Below are positions 8,696-18,655 of a DNA stretch of 64,000 nucleotides, piece by piece. The stretch is from Mycolicibacter senuensis. GTDB taxonomy: Bacteria; Actinomycetota; Actinomycetes; Mycobacteriales; Mycobacteriaceae. Within the stretch, counting starts at the first letter, position 1. Every line of letters begins with the position of its first letter. The stretch lies in NCBI RefSeq assembly GCF_002101885.1, contig NZ_LQPS01000036.1:1-64000 (forward strand), written 5' to 3'. The notes beneath the pieces are model-generated. The model had not been told where the DNA came from. It searched no databases and was given only the letters and a program-made list of their open reading frames with translations. The translations under genes were made by a program, and so were the position numbers.

Positions 8696-10042
8696 ATGAG
8701 TTCGACCCCAGCACGCCAGGTGGCCCGGCTGGACCGGGTGCCGCTTCCGGTCGAGGCCGCCCGCATCGGCGCGACGGGCTGGCAGCTCACCCGCGCCGCC
8801 ACCCGGGTGTTCACCCGGCTGCTCAAACCCGGCCCGGTCCAGCAGAAGGTGATCCGGGAGCTGCCGCAGACGTTCGCCGACCTGGGCCCCACCTACGTCA
8901 AGTTCGGCCAGATCATCGCCTCGAGCCCCGGCGCGTTCGGTGAACCGCTGTCGCGGGAGTTCCGCGGCCTGCTGGATTCGGTTCCCCCGGCCGACCCCGG
9001 GGCGGTGCACAAACTGTTCGTCGAGGAGCTGGGCGCCGAACCGCAGCAGCTGTTCGCGCAGTTCGACGAGACCCCGATCGCGTCGGCGTCCATCGCGCAG
9101 GTGCACTTCGCCACACTGCACAGCGGCGAGGACGTCGTCGTCAAGATTCAGCGCCCGGGGATCCGCCGCCGGGTGGCCGCCGACCTGCAGATCCTCAAAC
9201 GGTTCGCGCAGGTCGTCGAGCTGGCCAAACTGGGCCGGCGGCTGTCGGCGCAGGACGTCGTCGCCGACTTCTCCGACAACCTCGCCGAGGAGCTGGACTT
9301 CCGCATCGAAGCGCAGTCGATGCAGACCTGGGTGTCGCATCTGCACGCCTCACCGCTGGGCCGCAACATCAAGGTGCCCGACGTGCACTGGGACTTCACC
9401 AGCGAGCGGGTGCTGACCATGGAGCGGGTCGCGGGTCTGCGTATCGACGACGCCCCGGCCATCCGCAAGGCGGGTTTCGACGGCGTGGAGTTGGTCAAGG
9501 CACTGCTGTTCTCCACCTTCGAGGGCGGGCTGCGGCACGGCCTGTTCCACGGCGACCTGCACGCCGGCAACCTGCTCGTCGACGGAGACGGACGTGTCGT
9601 TTTTCTTGACTTCGGGATCATGGGCCGCATCGACCCGCGCACCCGATGGCTGCTGCGCGAACTCGTGTATGCGCTGCTGGTCAAGAAGGACCACGCCGCG
9701 GCCGGCAAGATCGTGGTGTTGATGGGTGCGGTCGGCACGATGAAGCCCGAGGCGCAGGCCGCCAAGGATCTGGAGGCGTTCTCCACCCCGTTGACCATGA
9801 CGACCCTGGGCGACATGTCCTATGCCGAGATCGGCAAGCAGCTCGGCGCGCTGGCCGACGCCTACGATGTCAAGCTGCCGCGCGAGCTGGTGCTGATCGG
9901 CAAGCAGTTCCTGTACGTGGAGCGCTACATGAAGCTGCTGGCGCCGCGCTGGCAGATGATGTCGGACCCGCAACTGACCGGCTACTTCGCCAACTTCATG
10001 GTCGACGTCAGCCGTGAACACAAAGACTCGCCGGAGGTTTAG
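8696..10042 (+). CDS. UbiB/ABC1/ADCK-family atypical kinase
   Basis: A 448-residue member of the UbiB family, proteins with a kinase-like fold linked to isoprenoid quinone lipid metabolism. It has the family-defining KxGQ motif (YVKFGQIIAS, Lys69), the Ala-rich nucleotide loop (ASASIAQVHFA), the VAIK-like Lys (VVVKIQRPG), the catalytic loop HGDLHAGNLLV and the DFG-like FLDFGIMG. The ATG at 8696 is preferred over an upstream frame extension because it gives a normal N-terminus. It is the counterpart of Rv0647c, next to a lipG-like hydrolase as in M. tuberculosis; the two genes are 2 nt apart and surely cotranscribed. The substrate is unknown. Confidence 0.93.
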   Translation: MSSTPARQVARLDRVPLPVEAARIGATGWQLTRAATRVFTRLLKPGPVQQKVIRELPQTFADLGPTYVKFGQIIASSPGAFGEPLSREFRGLLDSVPPADPGAVHKLFVEELGAEPQQLFAQFDETPIASASIAQVHFATLHSGEDVVVKIQRPGIRRRVAADLQILKRFAQVVELAKLGRRLSAQDVVADFSDNLAEELDFRIEAQSMQTWVSHLHASPLGRNIKVPDVHWDFTSERVLTMERVAGLRIDDAPAIRKAGFDGVELVKALLFSTFEGGLRHGLFHGDLHAGNLLVDGDGRVVFLDFGIMGRIDPRTRWLLRELVYALLVKKDHAAAGKIVVLMGAVGTMKPEAQAAKDLEAFSTPLTMTTLGDMSYAEIGKQLGALADAYDVKLPRELVLIGKQFLYVERYMKLLAPRWQMMSDPQLTGYFANFMVDVSREHKDSPEV

Positions 10043-10044
10043 TC

Positions 10045-10950
10045 GTGGACGTGCGCAGCGGTACCGCCCGCTCCGGCGAGCTGGAGATCTTCTATGAGGA
10101 CATGGGCAGCCCGGACGATCCGGCGGTCCTGTTGGTGATGGGTCTGGGCGCGCAGCTGCTGCTGTGGCGTCCCGGGTTCTGCGAGAAGCTGGTCGCCCAG
10201 GGTCTGCGGGTGATCCGCTACGACAACCGGGATGTGGGCCTGTCCACCAAGTTGGGCCGCAAGCATGCCCGCGGCGCGCTGGTGCCCCGGATGGCGCGGT
10301 TCTGGCTGGGCAAGCCGAGCTCGGCGGTCTACACCCTGGAAGACATGGCCGACGACGCCGCCGCGCTGCTCGATCATCTGGGCATCGACCGGGCCCACGT
10401 GGTCGGCGCATCGATGGGCGGGATGATCGCGCAGGTGTTCGCGGCCCGGTTCGCCGAGCGGACCCGGTCGCTGGGGGTGATCTTCTCCAGCAACAACCGC
10501 CGGTTCCTGCCGCCGCCGGCGCCGCGCGCGCTGATGGCACTGCTGTCCGGTCCGCCGCCGGACTCGCCGCGTGAGGTGATCGTCAACAACGCGGTGCGGG
10601 CCAGCCGGATCATCGGCAGTCCCCGGTATCCGACACCGGAGGAGCAGCTGCGGGCCAACGTCACCGAGGCCTACGAACGCAGCTACTACCCGTGGGGCAT
10701 CGCCCGCCAGTTCGGCGCCATCCTGGCCAGCGGGAGCCTGGCCGCCTACGACCAACTGATCACCGCGCCGACGGTGGTCATCCACGGCCTGGCCGACAAG
10801 TTGATGCGGCCGTCGGGCGGCCGGGCGATCGCCGATGCCATCGATCGGGCCCGGCTGGTGCTGTTCGAGGGCATGGGCCATGACCTTCCTGAGGAACTGT
10901 GGGATCCGGTGATCACCGAGTTGACCACGACGTTTGCTGCCGGCCACTAG
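10045..10950 (+). CDS. lipG: Alpha/beta hydrolase, LipG-like esterase
   Basis: A 301-residue alpha/beta-hydrolase with nucleophile motif GASMGGM (Ser123), acid candidate in GLADKLMRPSGG and catalytic His in FEGMGHDLPEELW. The GTG start follows GGAGG at 10033-10037, located inside the preceding gene, and lies 2 nt after its stop, so translation is probably coupled. By position and content it matches M. tuberculosis lipG (Rv0646c), which lies between Rv0647c and the mycolate methyltransferases. It is probably a cytoplasmic or membrane-associated esterase or thioesterase; the physiological substrate is not evident. Confidence 0.88.
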   Translation: MDVRSGTARSGELEIFYEDMGSPDDPAVLLVMGLGAQLLLWRPGFCEKLVAQGLRVIRYDNRDVGLSTKLGRKHARGALVPRMARFWLGKPSSAVYTLEDMADDAAALLDHLGIDRAHVVGASMGGMIAQVFAARFAERTRSLGVIFSSNNRRFLPPPAPRALMALLSGPPPDSPREVIVNNAVRASRIIGSPRYPTPEEQLRANVTEAYERSYYPWGIARQFGAILASGSLAAYDQLITAPTVVIHGLADKLMRPSGGRAIADAIDRARLVLFEGMGHDLPEELWDPVITELTTTFAAGH

Positions 10951-10954
10951 CTAA

Positions 10955-10985
10955 TTGTTATCCGGCTAACAGCGGACGGTACGAT
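10955..10985 (+). promoter_or_regulatory. Promoter of the first mycolate methyltransferase
   Basis: TTGTTA (10955-10960) and TACGAT (10980-10985) with a 19-bp spacer predict a start near 10992. An inverted repeat TGTTA/TAACA (10956-10972 region) overlaps the -35 and may be an operator. Confidence 0.4.
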
Positions 10986-11033
10986 GTCGGGGCCTCTTCC
11001 TAACCCCCCAGAAGATCGTGAGTAAACCGAGCC

Positions 11034-11897
11034 ATGCCGAAATTGGAACCCAAGTACGAAGAACTGCAGTCGATCTACGACATCTCCAATGAGTTCTACG
11101 AGCTGTTCCTGGGACCCACGATGGGCTATACCTGCGGGTTCTACCCCGACAAGGACACCACCTGCGACGAGGCGCAGATCGCCAAGTTCGACTTGGCGCT
11201 GGGCAAGCTGGGCCTGAAGCCCGGAATGACGCTGCTCGACATCGGCTGCGGCTGGGGGGCCTGCATGCAACGCGCGATCGAGACCTACGACGTCAACGTC
11301 ATCGGGCTCACCCTCAGCGGTGAGCAGCGCGCGTACGCGATCGAAAAGCTTGCCAAGGTGGAGACCAACCGCAGCGTCGAAGTGCGACTGCAGGGCTGGG
11401 AGGAGTTCACCGACAAGGTGGACCGGATCGTGTCGATCGGCGCGTTCGAGCACTTCGGCCGGGAGCGCTGGGAGGACTTTTTCCGGATCACCTACCAGGC
11501 GCTGCCGGATGACGGGCGCATGCTGCTGCACACCATCACCGCGATCGCCGGTTCGGATGATGCGCAGGCCAGGGGTCTGCCGCTGACGATGGACCTGGCC
11601 AAGTTCACCTTGTTCATCATGAAAGAGATCTTCCCCGGCGGTCAGCTGCCCTCGGCCTGGTTGCCCCGCCAGTACGCCGCCCAGGCCGGCTTCACCGTGA
11701 CCCGGGACGACGAGATCGGGCCGCACTACGCGCGCACCCTGGAAGACTGGGCGGCGATGCTGGCGGCCAACAAGGAGCGGGCGATCGAAGTGCAAGGTCA
11801 GGAGGCTTACGACCGCTTCGACAAGTACCTCAACGGCTGCGTGAAACTGTTCCGCGACGGCTACAACACGGTCCATCAGTACACGCTGCAGAAGTAG
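11034..11897 (+). CDS. Mycolic acid methyltransferase (MmaA/CmaA family)
   Basis: A 287-residue S-adenosylmethionine-dependent enzyme that modifies meromycolate chains (cyclopropane or methyl branch formation). The SAM motif is [12 protein letters not shown], the active-site region [13 protein letters not shown], and the C-terminal [12 protein letters not shown] is typical of the family. The SIGAFEHFG form resembles cyclopropane synthases (CmaA1/CmaA2) and UmaA rather than MmaA4. The N-terminus and the segment [14 protein letters not shown] share features with CmaA2 and UmaA, so an exact orthologue cannot be named. It takes the mmaA1-mmaA3 position of M. tuberculosis, where four genes lie between lipG and rplA; here only two are present. 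Confidence 0.9.
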   Translation: MPKLEPKYEELQSIYDISNEFYELFLGPTMGYTCGFYPDKDTTCDEAQIAKFDLALGKLGLKPGMTLLDIGCGWGACMQRAIETYDVNVIGLTLSGEQRAYAIEKLAKVETNRSVEVRLQGWEEFTDKVDRIVSIGAFEHFGRERWEDFFRITYQALPDDGRMLLHTITAIAGSDDAQARGLPLTMDLAKFTLFIMKEIFPGGQLPSAWLPRQYAAQAGFTVTRDDEIGPHYARTLEDWAAMLAANKERAIEVQGQEAYDRFDKYLNGCVKLFRDGYNTVHQYTLQK

Positions 11898-12048
11898 CAC
11901 GGGACCGGCTCTCCGCGGGATCCGGCATGATCGCATTTCCCGTCAACCGATTCACCCTCGACCCGCTAAGCTGCAACAGTTGACCGACCAGACGGCACCC
12001 GCCAGGTCCGGTCACGACGGGTTACATCAGGAAGGCAACCAGTCACAC

Positions 12049-12954
12049 ATGGTGGACAAACAGATGGTGGAAAAAGCCACACGCGCCGAGGGGATGCGTC
12101 CGAAGTTCGAGAACATCCAGGCCCACTACGACCTGTCCGACGACTTCTTCGCGCTGTTCCAGGACCCGAGCCGGACCTACAGCTGCGCGTACTTCGAGCC
12201 GCCGGACATTTCACTGGAAGAGGCGCAGATCGCCAAGGTCGACCTGAACCTGGACAAGCTGAACCTGCGGCCCGGGATGACGTTGCTGGACATCGGCTGC
12301 GGCTGGGGCGGCACCATGAAGCGCGCCGTGGAGCGCTACGACGTCAACGTGATCGGGCTGACGCTGAGCAAGAACCAGCACGCCTACTCCCAGAGCCTGC
12401 TCGACGAGATCGACACCGCGCGTTCTCGGCGGGTTCTGTTGCAGGGCTGGGAGGAGTTCGACGAGCCGGTGGATCGGATCGTCTCGATCGAGGCGTTCGA
12501 GCACTTCGGCTTCGAGAACTACGACGACTTCTTCAAGAACTGTTTCGAGATCATGCCGGCCGACGGCCGGATGGCGATCCAGAGCAGTGTCAGCTTCCAT
12601 CCTTATGACCTGAACGCGCGCGGCAAGAAGCTGACGTTCGAGACGGCCCGGTTCATCAAGTTCATCCTCACCGAGATCTTCCCGGGCGGGCGCCTGCCCA
12701 CCACCGACATGATGGTGGAGCACGGCGAGAAGGCCGGTTTCGCTGTGCCCGAAGCGCTTTCCCTGCGGTCGCACTACATCAAGACCCTGCGGATCTGGGG
12801 TGATGCGCTGGAGGCGCACCACGACGAGGCTGTCGCGATCCAGTCCGAAGAGGTCTACCAGCGCTACATGAAGTATCTGCGCGGCTGCGAGCACTACTTC
12901 GCCGACGAGGCCCTGGACGTCAGCCTGGTCAGCTACGTCAAGCAAGCGGCCTGA
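12049..12954 (+). CDS. mmaA4: Hydroxymycolate synthase, MmaA4/Hma type
   Basis: SAM-dependent methyltransferase that introduces the methyl and hydroxyl groups leading to keto- and methoxy-mycolates. The diagnostic [17 protein letters not shown] stretch (Glu in place of the Gly/Phe seen in cyclopropane synthases), [13 protein letters not shown] and [14 protein letters not shown] closely follow the M. tuberculosis MmaA4 sequence as I recall it. The ATG at 12049 gives 301 residues, the same length as MmaA4; the frame opens upstream only from a TTG. It lies just before a strong terminator shared with rplA, as the last gene of the lipid block. Its presence predicts oxygenated mycolates in this organism. 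Confidence 0.92.
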   Translation: MVDKQMVEKATRAEGMRPKFENIQAHYDLSDDFFALFQDPSRTYSCAYFEPPDISLEEAQIAKVDLNLDKLNLRPGMTLLDIGCGWGGTMKRAVERYDVNVIGLTLSKNQHAYSQSLLDEIDTARSRRVLLQGWEEFDEPVDRIVSIEAFEHFGFENYDDFFKNCFEIMPADGRMAIQSSVSFHPYDLNARGKKLTFETARFIKFILTEIFPGGRLPTTDMMVEHGEKAGFAVPEALSLRSHYIKTLRIWGDALEAHHDEAVAIQSEEVYQRYMKYLRGCEHYFADEALDVSLVSYVKQAA

Positions 12955-12968
12955 GCCTCGATCACGTC

Positions 12969-13007
12969 GAAAAGCCCCCGCCACGCGCAAGCGTGCGGGG
13001 GCTTTTC
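12969..13007. terminator. Bidirectional intrinsic terminator
   Basis: GAAAAGCCCCCGCCACGC (12969-12986) pairs with GCGTGCGGGGGCTTTTC (12991-13007), with one bulged base and a GCAA loop. It lies between the convergent mmaA4 and rplA, with T runs on both strands. Confidence 0.9.
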
Positions 13008-13017
13008 GATGCGTGCC

Positions 13018-13725
13018 CTACTCGGCCGCGAAGTTCCGGGTGACGGTCGGGTCCACCGGAATGCCGGGGCCGGTCGTGGTCGAGATGATGACCTTCTTGA
13101 GGTAACGGCCCTTCGACGACGACGGCTTGAGCCGCAGCACCTCGTCTAGGGCGGCGCCGTAGTTCTCCGCCAGCTTGGACTCGTCGAACGAGGCCTTGCC
13201 GATGACGAAGTGCAGGTTGGACTGCTTGTCCACCCGGAAGTTGATCTTGCCGCCCTTGATGTCGGAGACGGCCTTGGCGACGTCGGGGGTGACGGTGCCG
13301 GTCTTGGGGTTGGGCATCAGGCCACGCGGGCCCAGCACGCGGGCGATGCGACCGACCTTGGCCATCTGGTCGGGGGTGGCGATCGCGGCGTCGAAGTCGA
13401 GGAAACCGCCCTGAATCTTCTCGATCAGGTCATCACTGCCGACGACATCAGCGCCCGCGGCGACGGCGGCATCGGCCTTCTCGCCGACCGCGAACACCGC
13501 CACCCGGGCGGTCTTTCCGGTGCCGTGCGGCAGGTTCACGGTGCCGCGGACCATCTGGTCGGCCTTACGCGGGTCCACGCCGAGCCGGATGGCCACCTCG
13601 ACGGTAGCGTCCTGCTTGGTCGACGACGTCTCCTTGGCCAGCTTGGCGGCCTGCAGCGGGGTGTAGAGGTTGTCGCGGTCCACCTTCTCGGCGGCGGCGC
13701 GGTAGGCCTTGCTGTTCTTGCTCAT
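13018..13725 (-). CDS. rplA: 50S ribosomal protein L1
   Basis: A 235-residue large-subunit protein of the L1 stalk, which binds 23S rRNA and can act as a translational repressor of its own operon. Family motifs are clear: [56 protein letters not shown] and [19 protein letters not shown]. It lies downstream of rplK, separated by a 153-bp gap that is longer than usual and contains GC-rich hairpin potential (GGGCC/GGCCC at 13760-13775). Gene order rplK-rplA after nusG is universal in actinobacteria. Confidence 0.98.
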   Translation of the reverse strand: MSKNSKAYRAAAEKVDRDNLYTPLQAAKLAKETSSTKQDATVEVAIRLGVDPRKADQMVRGTVNLPHGTGKTARVAVFAVGEKADAAVAAGADVVGSDDLIEKIQGGFLDFDAAIATPDQMAKVGRIARVLGPRGLMPNPKTGTVTPDVAKAVSDIKGGKINFRVDKQSNLHFVIGKASFDESKLAENYGAALDEVLRLKPSSSKGRYLKKVIISTTTGPGIPVDPTVTRNFAAE

Positions 13726-13878
13726 CGGTTATCCAATCTCGTGGTTGGTTGTGGTTTGCGGGCCGAAGCTGGCCCTCCCACGGTTCCGTTTCTCTCCGAA
13801 TACTCCTTCGCACTCCTGCGCTGGGCCTCGTTCCTCGGCCCGCTTCGTCGTGCTCAGGACATTCGTCGAGTGGGGGTA

Positions 13879-14307
13879 CTACTCGACGGTGATGCCCATG
13901 GAGCGGGCGGTGCCGGCGATGATCTTGGCGCCGGCCTCGATGTCGTTGGCGTTGAGGTCGGCCTTCTTGGTCTCGGCGATCTCGCGAACCTGGTCCCAGC
14001 TCACCTTGGCGACCTTGGTCTTGTGCGGCTCGGCCGACCCCTTGGCGATGCCGGCAGCCTTGAGCAGCAGCCGGGCGGCCGGCGGGGTCTTGAGCGCGAA
14101 GGTGAAGCTGCGGTCCTCGTAGACGGTGATCTCGACCGGGACGACGTTGCCGCGCTGGTTCTCCGTGGCGGCGTTGTACGCCTTGCAGAACTCCATGATG
14201 TTGACGCCGTGCTGACCGAGCGCGGGTCCCACCGGCGGCGCGGGGTTGGCCTGGCCGGCTTCGATCTGCAGCTTGATCAGACCGGCGACCTTCTTCTTCG
14301 GGGCCAT
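13879..14307 (-). CDS. rplK: 50S ribosomal protein L11
   Basis: A 142-residue protein of the GTPase-associated centre, the target site of thiostrepton and required for RelA-type stringent response. The N-terminal Pro-rich RNA-adjacent motif ([19 protein letters not shown]) and the C-terminal RNA-binding domain ([11 protein letters not shown]) are intact. It starts with ATG 28 nt after the nusG stop and is part of the secE-nusG-rplK-rplA unit. Confidence 0.98.
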   Translation of the reverse strand: MAPKKKVAGLIKLQIEAGQANPAPPVGPALGQHGVNIMEFCKAYNAATENQRGNVVPVEITVYEDRSFTFALKTPPAARLLLKAAGIAKGSAEPHKTKVAKVSWDQVREIAETKKADLNANDIEAGAKIIAGTARSMGITVE

Positions 14308-14335
14308 GAGTGTTGGTGTTCCTTTCGCTTACTAC

Positions 14336-15593
<1,258 letters not shown>

Positions 15594-15679
15594 CGCATGC
15601 TCCTTCGTTCTTCTCGCTTACGTATTGCCGTACCGCGCCTGGTGAGTTCCAGTGTCCACTGTCCACCATGGCACGTCAG

Positions 15680-15752
<73 letters not shown>

Positions 15753-15868
15753 TCGCGGTTGGCAGACCAACCTGCGCGGTCCGGAGTTTCACCAGTGCAC
15801 CGTCTCCGGCCCACACAATTCGCGCGCTCCCCGGATCCACGGAAAGCGCGCTAGTGCTGGGAAAACCC

Positions 15869-15888
15869 CGAGGTTCGAGTGTACCTCG
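15869..15888 (-). terminator. Candidate terminator downstream of hadC
   Basis: CGAGGT (15883-15888 on the minus strand) and ACCTCG (15869-15874) form a 6-bp stem with an 8-nt loop, followed by GGGGTTTT. It lies 20 nt after the hadC stop; the U tract is short, so termination may be partial. Confidence 0.4.
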
Positions 15889-15908
15889 CCGCCCGGGCCA
15901 GTTACTAA

Positions 15909-16409
15909 TCAGGCCGTTCGGACGACCTGACCGGATTCGGCGTCCCACTTGAGGCTGACCGAATCGTCGCCCTCGTGGCCCATGATCGTGGTGAACGCCT
16001 CCAGGACTATGTCGCCGTCGGAGTTGGTCAAGATGTTGCGGGTGGTGACGATGTCGGCGCCGAACCGCTCGTTGACCGAGGCGATGTCCATCCGGGCGTA
16101 CAGGACGTCGCCGGCCTTGATCGGCTGATGATAAGTGAATCCCTGGTCGACCTGCACCATCTGCATGGTCGTGTAGCCGGTGTCGACATTGCGGAAGAAG
16201 TCGGACTGCACCAGCTTGGCCAGGATCGACACGAAGGTCAGCGGGGCCAGCACCGAGTCATAGCCCAGTTCGGCCGCCGCGGCCTCGTCGTAGCAGGCGG
16301 GGTCCTCGGCCTTGACGGACCGGGCATACTCGCGGACCTTCTCGCGGCCCACCACGAACGGCTCCGGGTAGCGCCAGATCATGCCCCGGATATCGGTTTT
16401 GATCGCCAT
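15909..16409 (-). CDS. hadC: (3R)-hydroxyacyl-ACP dehydratase subunit HadC
   Basis: A 166-residue substrate-binding subunit that pairs with HadB to dehydrate long-chain intermediates in FAS-II mycolate synthesis. It carries the MaoC_dehydrat_N-type hotdog features (WRYPEPFVVGREKVREYA, then FTYHQPIKAGDVLYARMDI). It lacks the catalytic Asp-His pair found in HadB, as expected. It is the last gene of rpmG-hadA-hadB-hadC, 8 nt after hadB, and the ATG at 16409 is well placed. It is a counterpart of Rv0637. HadBC in M. tuberculosis is affected by thiacetazone and isoxyl resistance mutations. Confidence 0.96.
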   Translation of the reverse strand: MAIKTDIRGMIWRYPEPFVVGREKVREYARSVKAEDPACYDEAAAAELGYDSVLAPLTFVSILAKLVQSDFFRNVDTGYTTMQMVQVDQGFTYHQPIKAGDVLYARMDIASVNERFGADIVTTRNILTNSDGDIVLEAFTTIMGHEGDDSVSLKWDAESGQVVRTA

Positions 16410-16417
16410 TATTTTCC

Positions 16418-16849
16418 CTAGGCCAGCTTCGCCGAGGCGACCGCCCGTCCGAAGATCTTCTTGCCATCAGATCTGGTGGCGCTGAGCGCGATCGTCACCG
16501 ACTTCGTTTCCGGGTCGACAGACTTCACCCGGCCGCTGAAGATGACCTCGGCGCCCTTGCCGTCGTTGGGCACCGGCACCACTTGGGTGAAGCGGACGTT
16601 GTACTCGGTCACCGCGCCCGGGTCTCCCACCCAGGCGGTGACGTAGCCGCCGCCGAGCCCCATGGTCAGCATGCCGTGGGCGATCGCGGTGTCCAGGCCG
16701 ACCTGCTGGGCGATCTCGTCGTCCCAGTGGATCGGGTTAAGGTCGCCGGACACGCCGGCATAGTTGACCAGGTCCTGCCGGGTGAGCGGGATGACCCGCT
16801 CGGGCAGCTGATCGCCGACCTTGACCGAACTGAATTCACGCAACGCCAT
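16418..16849 (-). CDS. hadB: (3R)-hydroxyacyl-ACP dehydratase catalytic subunit HadB
   Basis: The catalytic hotdog subunit of both HadAB and HadBC in FAS-II elongation of meromycolic acids. The 143-residue protein contains the R-hydratase motif GDLNPIHWDDEIA with the catalytic Asp and His, followed by GLDTAIAHGMLTMGLGGGYV. The ATG at 16849 gives the normal length (142 in M. tuberculosis as I recall); a longer frame upstream overlaps hadA. It overlaps the end of hadA by 14 nt, indicating coupled translation and probably stoichiometric production. Confidence 0.97.
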   Translation of the reverse strand: MALREFSSVKVGDQLPERVIPLTRQDLVNYAGVSGDLNPIHWDDEIAQQVGLDTAIAHGMLTMGLGGGYVTAWVGDPGAVTEYNVRFTQVVPVPNDGKGAEVIFSGRVKSVDPETKSVTIALSATRSDGKKIFGRAVASAKLA

Positions 16850-17312
16850 CGGTGAAACCCTTATCTCCCTCGCCGGCGCGACCCGCCAGCGTCGTGTACG
16901 TCTCCTGCACGATCTCATCGGCATCGTTGGTGACCAGCTGCCTGGTCACGATGATGTCGGTGCCGTGTGCGCGGCGAACCGATTCGACCGAGACGTCGCA
17001 GTACAGCCGGTCGCCTTCCTTGATCGGCTGGTGAAACTCGATCTTCTGGTCGACTTGGACGATCTGAGCGTCGTCGACGGCGACACCGGCATGCTCGAAG
17101 AACGCCGAAATCGCCTTGTGCCCGAACACCGAGATGTAGGTCAGCGAAGCCAGCAGGCCGTCGTAGCCGAGGCCGGCGGCCGCCCGCAAGTCGAAACTGG
17201 CCGGATCCACGGCCTTGACCGCGCGCGCGTACTCGCGGATCTTCTCCCGCTCCACCTCATAGTGGTCGGGATAGCGGTATCGCGCCCCGGCGAGGCGCTC
17301 GGCCAACGACAC
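16836..17312 (-). CDS. hadA: (3R)-hydroxyacyl-ACP dehydratase subunit HadA
   Basis: The substrate-binding partner of HadB for shorter FAS-II intermediates. Family sequence begins at RYRYPDHYEVEREKIREYA and continues through QKIEFHQPIKEGDRLYCDV and RAHGTDIIVTRQLV. The open frame runs far upstream, but the GTG at 17312 gives 158 residues, the length of M. tuberculosis HadA, and starts right after rpmG. The first roughly 12 residues differ from the M. tuberculosis protein. It overlaps hadB and lies 11 nt after rpmG in one transcription unit. Confidence 0.95.
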   Translation of the reverse strand: MSLAERLAGARYRYPDHYEVEREKIREYARAVKAVDPASFDLRAAAGLGYDGLLASLTYISVFGHKAISAFFEHAGVAVDDAQIVQVDQKIEFHQPIKEGDRLYCDVSVESVRRAHGTDIIVTRQLVTNDADEIVQETYTTLAGRAGEGDKGFTDGVA

Positions 17313-17323
17313 GGTTCGCGCTA

Positions 17324-17491
17324 CTAGCGGGATTCGCGGTGCGACTCGTGCTTGCCGCAGTTGGGGCAGAACTTCTTCAGCTCCAGCCGGTCGGGGTCGT
17401 TCCGGCGGTTCTTCTTGGTGATGTAGTTGCGGTGCTTGCACACCTCACAGGCCAAGGTGATCTTCGGCCGCACATCGGTGCTGGAGGCCAC
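17324..17491 (-). CDS. rpmG: 50S ribosomal protein L33 (zinc-binding form)
   Basis: A 55-residue ribosomal protein. Two CxxC pairs (CEVC and CPNC) show the zinc-containing paralogue, made in zinc-replete cells, while mycobacteria also keep a Cys-free copy elsewhere that is under Zur control. The core motif [20 protein letters not shown] is intact. The GTG start at 17491 follows AGAGGG with a normal gap. It is first in the unit leading to hadA-hadB-hadC, matching Rv0634B (rpmG2). The three tRNA and ribosomal neighbours support a growth-rate-linked promoter upstream. Confidence 0.95.
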   Translation of the reverse strand: MASSTDVRPKITLACEVCKHRNYITKKNRRNDPDRLELKKFCPNCGKHESHRESR

Positions 17492-17534
17492 GTCAGCTGC
17501 CCTCTTTCATCTGTTGTTGCGCTGGTTGTCGTTG

Positions 17535-17608
<74 letters not shown>

Positions 17609-17646
17609 GCGGGTAATACACCTGCCAGCAGGCCCGGCGTCCACCG

Positions 17647-17719
17647 AGCCCCCTAACGGAATCGAACCGTTGACCTTTTCCTTACCATGGAAACGCTCTG
17701 CCGACTGAGCTAAGGGGGC
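17647..17719 (-). tRNA. tRNA-Thr (GGT)
   Basis: A 73-nt cloverleaf on the minus strand: acceptor GCCCCCT/AGGGGGC, D-arm GCTCAGTCGGCAGAGC, anticodon stem TTTCC/GGAAA with loop ATGGTAA (anticodon GGT), T-arm GGTTCGATTCC. It is 38 nt upstream of tRNA-Met on the same strand. Confidence 0.96.
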
Positions 17720-17914
17720 CTCGCTCACGGCGGCCGTTGCGGCGCCGTAAGCCTGTAGAAGGTTACAACCTCGCCTACGAGGTCACCAAACCGCAATGGT
17801 TGATACCGGCTCCGCGGGCTGGTAATCGCCGGTTGACAGACCAGCGCGAGCCTTCCCCGGGGAGCGGGTGGCACCCCCTGCGCCCGGCTCCGCCGCACTT
17901 GCAATCGACTGCTT

Positions 17915-17920
17915 TAGGGT
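17915..17920 (+). promoter_or_regulatory. -10 element, leaderless metallo-hydrolase gene
   Basis: TAGGGT ends 7 nt before the GTG at 17928. The seven intervening bases GGAGGGC could also serve as a ribosome-binding site if transcription starts further upstream. Confidence 0.45.
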
Positions 17921-17927
17921 GGAGGGC

Positions 17928-18644
17928 GTGCCCGAATCCGACAGGCTCTATTTCCGCCAGTTGCTCTCCGGACGCGATTTCGCGGTCGGGGACCCGATGG
18001 CCGCCCAGATGCGCAATTTCGCGTACCTGATCGGCGACCGACAGACCGGCGACGCGGTGGTGGTCGACCCGGCCTACGCCGCCGGGGACCTGCTCGACAC
18101 CGTGGAGTCCGACGGCATGCGACTGTCGGGGGTGCTGGTTACCCACCACCACCCCGATCACGTGGGCGGGGAGATGATGGGCTTCGAGCTGAAGGGCCTC
18201 GCCGAGCTGCTGGAGCGGGTCAGCGTCCCGGTTCATGTGAACACCCATGAGGCACAGTGGGTTTCACGGATCACCGGGATTGCGATGACCGACCTGACCT
18301 CGCACGAGCACGGCGACAAGGTCGCGATCGGCGACATCGAGATCGAGCTGCTGCATACCCCCGGGCACACCCCGGGCAGTCAGTGCTTCCTGCTGGACGG
18401 CCGGCTGGTCGCCGGGGACACGTTGTTCCTGGACGGCTGTGGGCGCACCGATTTCCCGGGCGGGGACTCCGATGAGATGTATCGCAGCCTGCAGCAGCTG
18501 GCCGCCCTGCCGGGCGACCCGACGGTGTTTCCCGGCCATTGGTATTCCACCGATCCGAGCGCCGCGCTCTCCGAGGTCAAGCGATCCAACTACGTATTTC
18601 GCGCCGACAGCCTGGACCGGTGGCGCATGCTGATGGGCGGATGA
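17928..18644 (+). CDS. Metallo-beta-lactamase-fold hydrolase (glyoxalase II-like)
   Basis: A 238-residue metallo-beta-lactamase-fold hydrolase with the metal motif THHHPDHVGGE, further ligands in LLHTPGHTPGS and VAGDTLFLDGCGRTDFPGGD, and a final His in VFPGHWY. The GDTLF-GCGRTDF-GGD pattern is typical of persulfide dioxygenase and glyoxalase II relatives, so either thiolester hydrolysis or persulfide oxidation is possible. The GTG at 17928 gives about the length of Rv0634c (237 residues as I recall) and excludes an upstream extension of 20 residues. It is followed after 11 nt by the Rv0633c-like gene. Confidence 0.85.
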   Translation: MPESDRLYFRQLLSGRDFAVGDPMAAQMRNFAYLIGDRQTGDAVVVDPAYAAGDLLDTVESDGMRLSGVLVTHHHPDHVGGEMMGFELKGLAELLERVSVPVHVNTHEAQWVSRITGIAMTDLTSHEHGDKVAIGDIEIELLHTPGHTPGSQCFLLDGRLVAGDTLFLDGCGRTDFPGGDSDEMYRSLQQLAALPGDPTVFPGHWYSTDPSAALSEVKRSNYVFRADSLDRWRMLMGG

Positions 18645-18655
18645 GGGGATAGCCG

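Noticed and set aside
13726..13878. Possible L1-binding leader between rplK and rplA
   Set aside because: A 5-bp stem (13760-13775) exists, but the known L1 target mimic could not be recognised, so no regulatory feature is claimed.
16836..17441. Longer HadA starting upstream of the GTG at 17312
   Set aside because: The extra 43 residues overlap rpmG out of frame and exceed the 158-residue family length.
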